NCBI GenBank assembly: GCA_023428785.1
Contig: JAEYWU010000108.1
Coordinates: 1 to 24,009 of the forward strand
Length of the DNA stretch: 24,009 bases
From: Pseudomonadota bacterium
GTDB lineage: Bacteria; Pseudomonadota; Alphaproteobacteria; Caulobacterales; Caulobacteraceae
Reading direction: 5' to 3'
Shown piece by piece: positions 21,939 through 24,009 of the stretch. The notes under the pieces are model-generated. The model saw only the letters and a program-made list of their open reading frames with translations. It did no database searches and was not told the DNA's origin. Each line of letters begins with the position of its first letter. Within the stretch, counting starts at the first letter, position 1. A program made the translations under genes and the position numbers.

Positions 21939-22322
21939 TCAGCCGGGCAAGCCGGTGCGCTGCCGCAGGATGGCCTTGAGCGCCTCGACCTGCTGATCGA
22001 CGGGGTCGGGAGCCAGGTCGAAGGTCATGCCGATCTCATGGGCGTTGCGCCAGACGATACGGGCCTTGCGAAGCTGGCCGTGGATGTCGAGCTCCAGCTC
22101 CCAGATGTCGGCAGGATAGCCGTCGATGAGCCGGATGCGAGCGCCGGCCGTGGTCAGGTCGCGGATCACGCAGGACAGGCGCTCGCGCCAGGGGCCGAGG
22201 TAGCAGGTCGCGGAAATCATCAGACGCTCGCGCTCCTGGACGCGGCGCTCACGTCCCTGACGCGGCGTACTGCCGATGTGACGGGCGGCGAACACGGCCT
22301 CTCCTTCCCCCACCGGGCCCAT
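21939..22322 (-). CDS. PilZ-domain-like protein
   Basis: A 127-residue soluble protein with one PilZ-like beta barrel (about 22-105). The N-terminal arginine cluster RQGRERR (21-27) and the later DLTTAGARI (55-63) match the layout of the c-di-GMP motifs RxxxR and (D/N)xSxxG, except that the Ser is Thr. The rest (WELELDIHGQLRKARIVWRNAHEIGMTF) has the normal PilZ strand pattern. A C-terminal helix carries the VDQQVEALKAILRQR segment. It may bind c-di-GMP and control motility or envelope functions, but the changed motif leaves binding uncertain. A GAGGG box precedes the ATG. It converges on the glycosyltransferase gene with 17 bp between stops. Confidence 0.75.
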   Translation of the reverse strand: MGPVGEGEAVFAARHIGSTPRQGRERRVQERERLMISATCYLGPWRERLSCVIRDLTTAGARIRLIDGYPADIWELELDIHGQLRKARIVWRNAHEIGMTFDLAPDPVDQQVEALKAILRQRTGLPG

Positions 22323-22425
22323 TCGGCCCTCACGCAGAAGATGCGCATTCGGGGTTAAGGGCGGGTCGATAAAAGCGGTGAACAGGCGTTAGCCATGCCT
22401 GCCGCCATAACCCGCCTCGACGGCC

Positions 22426-23835
22426 TCAGGCGGTGGCCTGTTCGCCGTCTCCGCCCTTGCCTCCGTACCAGTCGATATTGCGGGTGAACCACATGACCGC
22501 GGCGATGGCCGCGAAGCTGGCCAGGGCGCCGACCAGCAGGGCGTAGTCCTCCAGCCGCATCAGGACGTAGATCAGGCCGTACAGGAAGGCGAAGGCGACG
22601 AGCGCCCGGATGCCTTGCGCGCGGCTCTCGAAAGTCCAGCCGGCATAGGCCGAGATCAGGGCGACGGTGGCGGTCGCGGCGATGGCGAAGGCCAGGTCGA
22701 AGCCGGTGTGCTCGGCGATCGACAGCAGCAGCATGTAGAAGATCACCTGGGCCAGGCCCACCAGGATGTACTGGGCCGGATGGACCCGGCGGCCGGTCGT
22801 GGTCTCGAACAGGAAGTAGGCCAGGAAGACCAGGCCGATGAACATCGGGGCGTATTTCAGGCTGCGGCTGACCGACTGATAGGGGTTGGCGGGCTCCACG
22901 AAGCTGACGGCCAGTTCGGTGGCGCCCAGCCGGGTCAGGGCGTCTGACGAGCCCTCGGCGGGCACGCCGCGCGCCACATAGGGCACCGACCAGCGGGCCG
23001 AGAAACCGCCGTCGGGCTGGGACTGTTCGGCCGGCAGGAAGCCGCCGCCATAGGACGGATGTGGCCAGTCGCCCGCGATGGTGGCGGTGGTGGTTCCCGC
23101 AAAGGCCACGGCCGAGACGCGCTGGGCGCCGGTGAAGGCGGCCTGACCCTGAACCCTTAGCAGGCCGGCTGTGCGGTCGATATCGCCCAGCGGCGTGCCG
23201 AACAGTGTCAGGGTCCCGCGCCCGAACTCAGTCGTGTCGCGATAGGGGGTTTCAGCGTGGCCGTTGGCGATGGCGACGCTGGAGACCAGATTGCCGGGGG
23301 CTAGGGCCACGGGGTCGTTCTGGCCGATGGTGACGGTCAGGTCCGAACGGGCGCCGCGGGCGTCGGACGCTCCCACCATCAGTTCGGCGCGGGTCCAATC
23401 GAGCTGGGCGCCCGCCGGGGCCTCACGGCCCGCGTCGGTCAGGTCGAAGACGGCCGAATAGCGGACATCGGCCTGATAGACCGGCACCCGGAACAGCGAG
23501 CGTTTCCTGACCTCGCTCTCGGAGCCGATGGTGATCTCGCCGGTCTCGGGGAATACGAACCAGACGTCACGGGTAACGGTCGGCTGGCCGGTCTCACTGG
23601 TGCGGGTCAGCGTAAAGGGCACCGCGATTACGGGCCCGAGGAAGGTCTGGGGCCCGCCCATCATGCCGCCCACCTCGACGGCGACGGACTCGGCGCGGCT
23701 GGTGCGGTCCATCAGAAGGCCGAACACCATCAGGGCCGGAATGCTCATCAACAGCGCCAGGCCGCAGACCAGCAGCAGCTTGAGCCCCAGCGAACGCCGC
23801 GGAAAAGGCAGTTTCAGCGAGCCGGTCTCGGCCAT
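22426..23835 (-). CDS. creD: inner-membrane protein CreD
   Basis: A 469-residue envelope protein of the CreD (Cet) family, whose loss or overproduction alters envelope integrity and colicin or beta-lactam responses in other bacteria; its molecular role is unknown. One N-terminal helix (about 17-41) with the following GLLMDRTSRAESV segment is characteristic. A large periplasmic domain spans roughly 45-320. Four to five helices fill about 327-455. The ATG at 23835 has a GGAGA box seven bases upstream. In enterobacteria creD is controlled by CreBC; no creB or creC is visible here, although the window ends 174 bp upstream. Confidence 0.93.
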   Translation of the reverse strand: MAETGSLKLPFPRRSLGLKLLLVCGLALLMSIPALMVFGLLMDRTSRAESVAVEVGGMMGGPQTFLGPVIAVPFTLTRTSETGQPTVTRDVWFVFPETGEITIGSESEVRKRSLFRVPVYQADVRYSAVFDLTDAGREAPAGAQLDWTRAELMVGASDARGARSDLTVTIGQNDPVALAPGNLVSSVAIANGHAETPYRDTTEFGRGTLTLFGTPLGDIDRTAGLLRVQGQAAFTGAQRVSAVAFAGTTTATIAGDWPHPSYGGGFLPAEQSQPDGGFSARWSVPYVARGVPAEGSSDALTRLGATELAVSFVEPANPYQSVSRSLKYAPMFIGLVFLAYFLFETTTGRRVHPAQYILVGLAQVIFYMLLLSIAEHTGFDLAFAIAATATVALISAYAGWTFESRAQGIRALVAFAFLYGLIYVLMRLEDYALLVGALASFAAIAAVMWFTRNIDWYGGKGGDGEQATA

Positions 23836-24009
23836 GTCGGTGTCTCCATCCCTGCAAGGAGGGGAGGCCGGGCGAGCGGCGAAATCAAGGCGGGGATGCG
23901 AGGGCGCGGGCTGACGGAGTCTGACTCATCCGTCTCCGCCCCTAAGCGCAGCGAATGGGGAGGGGGACCCCGAAGGGGTGGAGGGGCCGGCGGCCGCCGG
24001 CCGCCGGGG
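23836..24009. repeat. creD upstream region with intergenic repeat and GC-rich contig end
   Basis: No gene is seen in these 174 bp. From about 23929 the sequence (CCGTCTCCGCCCC, then GCGCAGCGAATGGGG and ACCCCGAAGGGGT) has the look of an intergenic repeat I associate with Caulobacteraceae, with hairpins at 23913-23934 (GACGGA/TCCGTC) and 23967-23979 (ACCCC-GAA-GGGGT). GAGTC and GACTC at 23917-23927 are GANTC sites, the target of the CcrM methylase in this group. The last 28 bases are a GGC/GCC tract where assembly probably broke. Any creD promoter must lie here; I could not pick one. Confidence 0.5.

Overview
This 24 kb window is high-GC chromosomal DNA densely packed with core housekeeping genes. 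The gene content and protein style fit an alphaproteobacterium of the Caulobacteraceae, most likely Brevundimonas or a close relative. The clues are a CarD/CdnL regulator with an Ala-rich tail, an RNA-binding S4/seven-iron ferredoxin/CarD group, a trpG-trpD-trpC / lexA / comEC / gltX / gltA cluster, LexA operators of the alphaproteobacterial GTTC-N7-GTTC type, and GCTATAAC-like -10 elements. The genus is an inference. The window opens with 20 C residues and ends in a GGC/GCC-rich tract, so it is probably a whole assembly contig with low-complexity ends.

Layout. (1) 102-2342, minus: katG, catalase-peroxidase, divergent from what follows. (2) 2448-3909, plus: S4 RNA-binding protein and FdxA ferredoxin with overlapping stop and start codons, then carD after a structured leader; a two-way terminator at 3933-3964 faces gltA. 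(3) 3988-6733, minus: gltX then gltA, with comEC divergent on the plus strand and overlapping the gltX start. (4) 8838-9222: a 385-bp gene-free stretch with hairpin repeats. (5) 9223-12423, minus: lexA with a double SOS operator, and trpC, trpD and trpG, tightly packed. (6) 12502-17607, plus: a one-helix membrane peptide, recR, a lipoprotein MsrB coupled to a DipZ/CcdA-type thiol transporter, rmuC, a DUF486 membrane protein and a YciA-type thioesterase. (7) 17613-18158, minus: DJ-1/PfpI protein. (8) 18269-21921, plus: a degenerate NifU/IscU-like protein, yidD, thrS and a GT2 glycosyltransferase. (9) 21939-23835, minus: a PilZ-like protein and CreD.

Functional themes are oxidative stress and redox repair (katG, fdxA, msrB-dipZ, DJ-1/PfpI), DNA repair and uptake (lexA, recR, rmuC, comEC), central metabolism and translation (gltA, gltX, thrS, trpGDC), and the cell envelope (yidD, GT2, PilZ, creD). 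I see no mobile element, CRISPR array, rRNA or tRNA. I found no clearly new multi-gene system. The items most worth checking are the lipoprotein MsrB plus DipZ pair, the NifU-like protein without its third Cys and Asp ligands, the double SOS box, the structured carD leader, and the overlapping gltX/comEC start regions.
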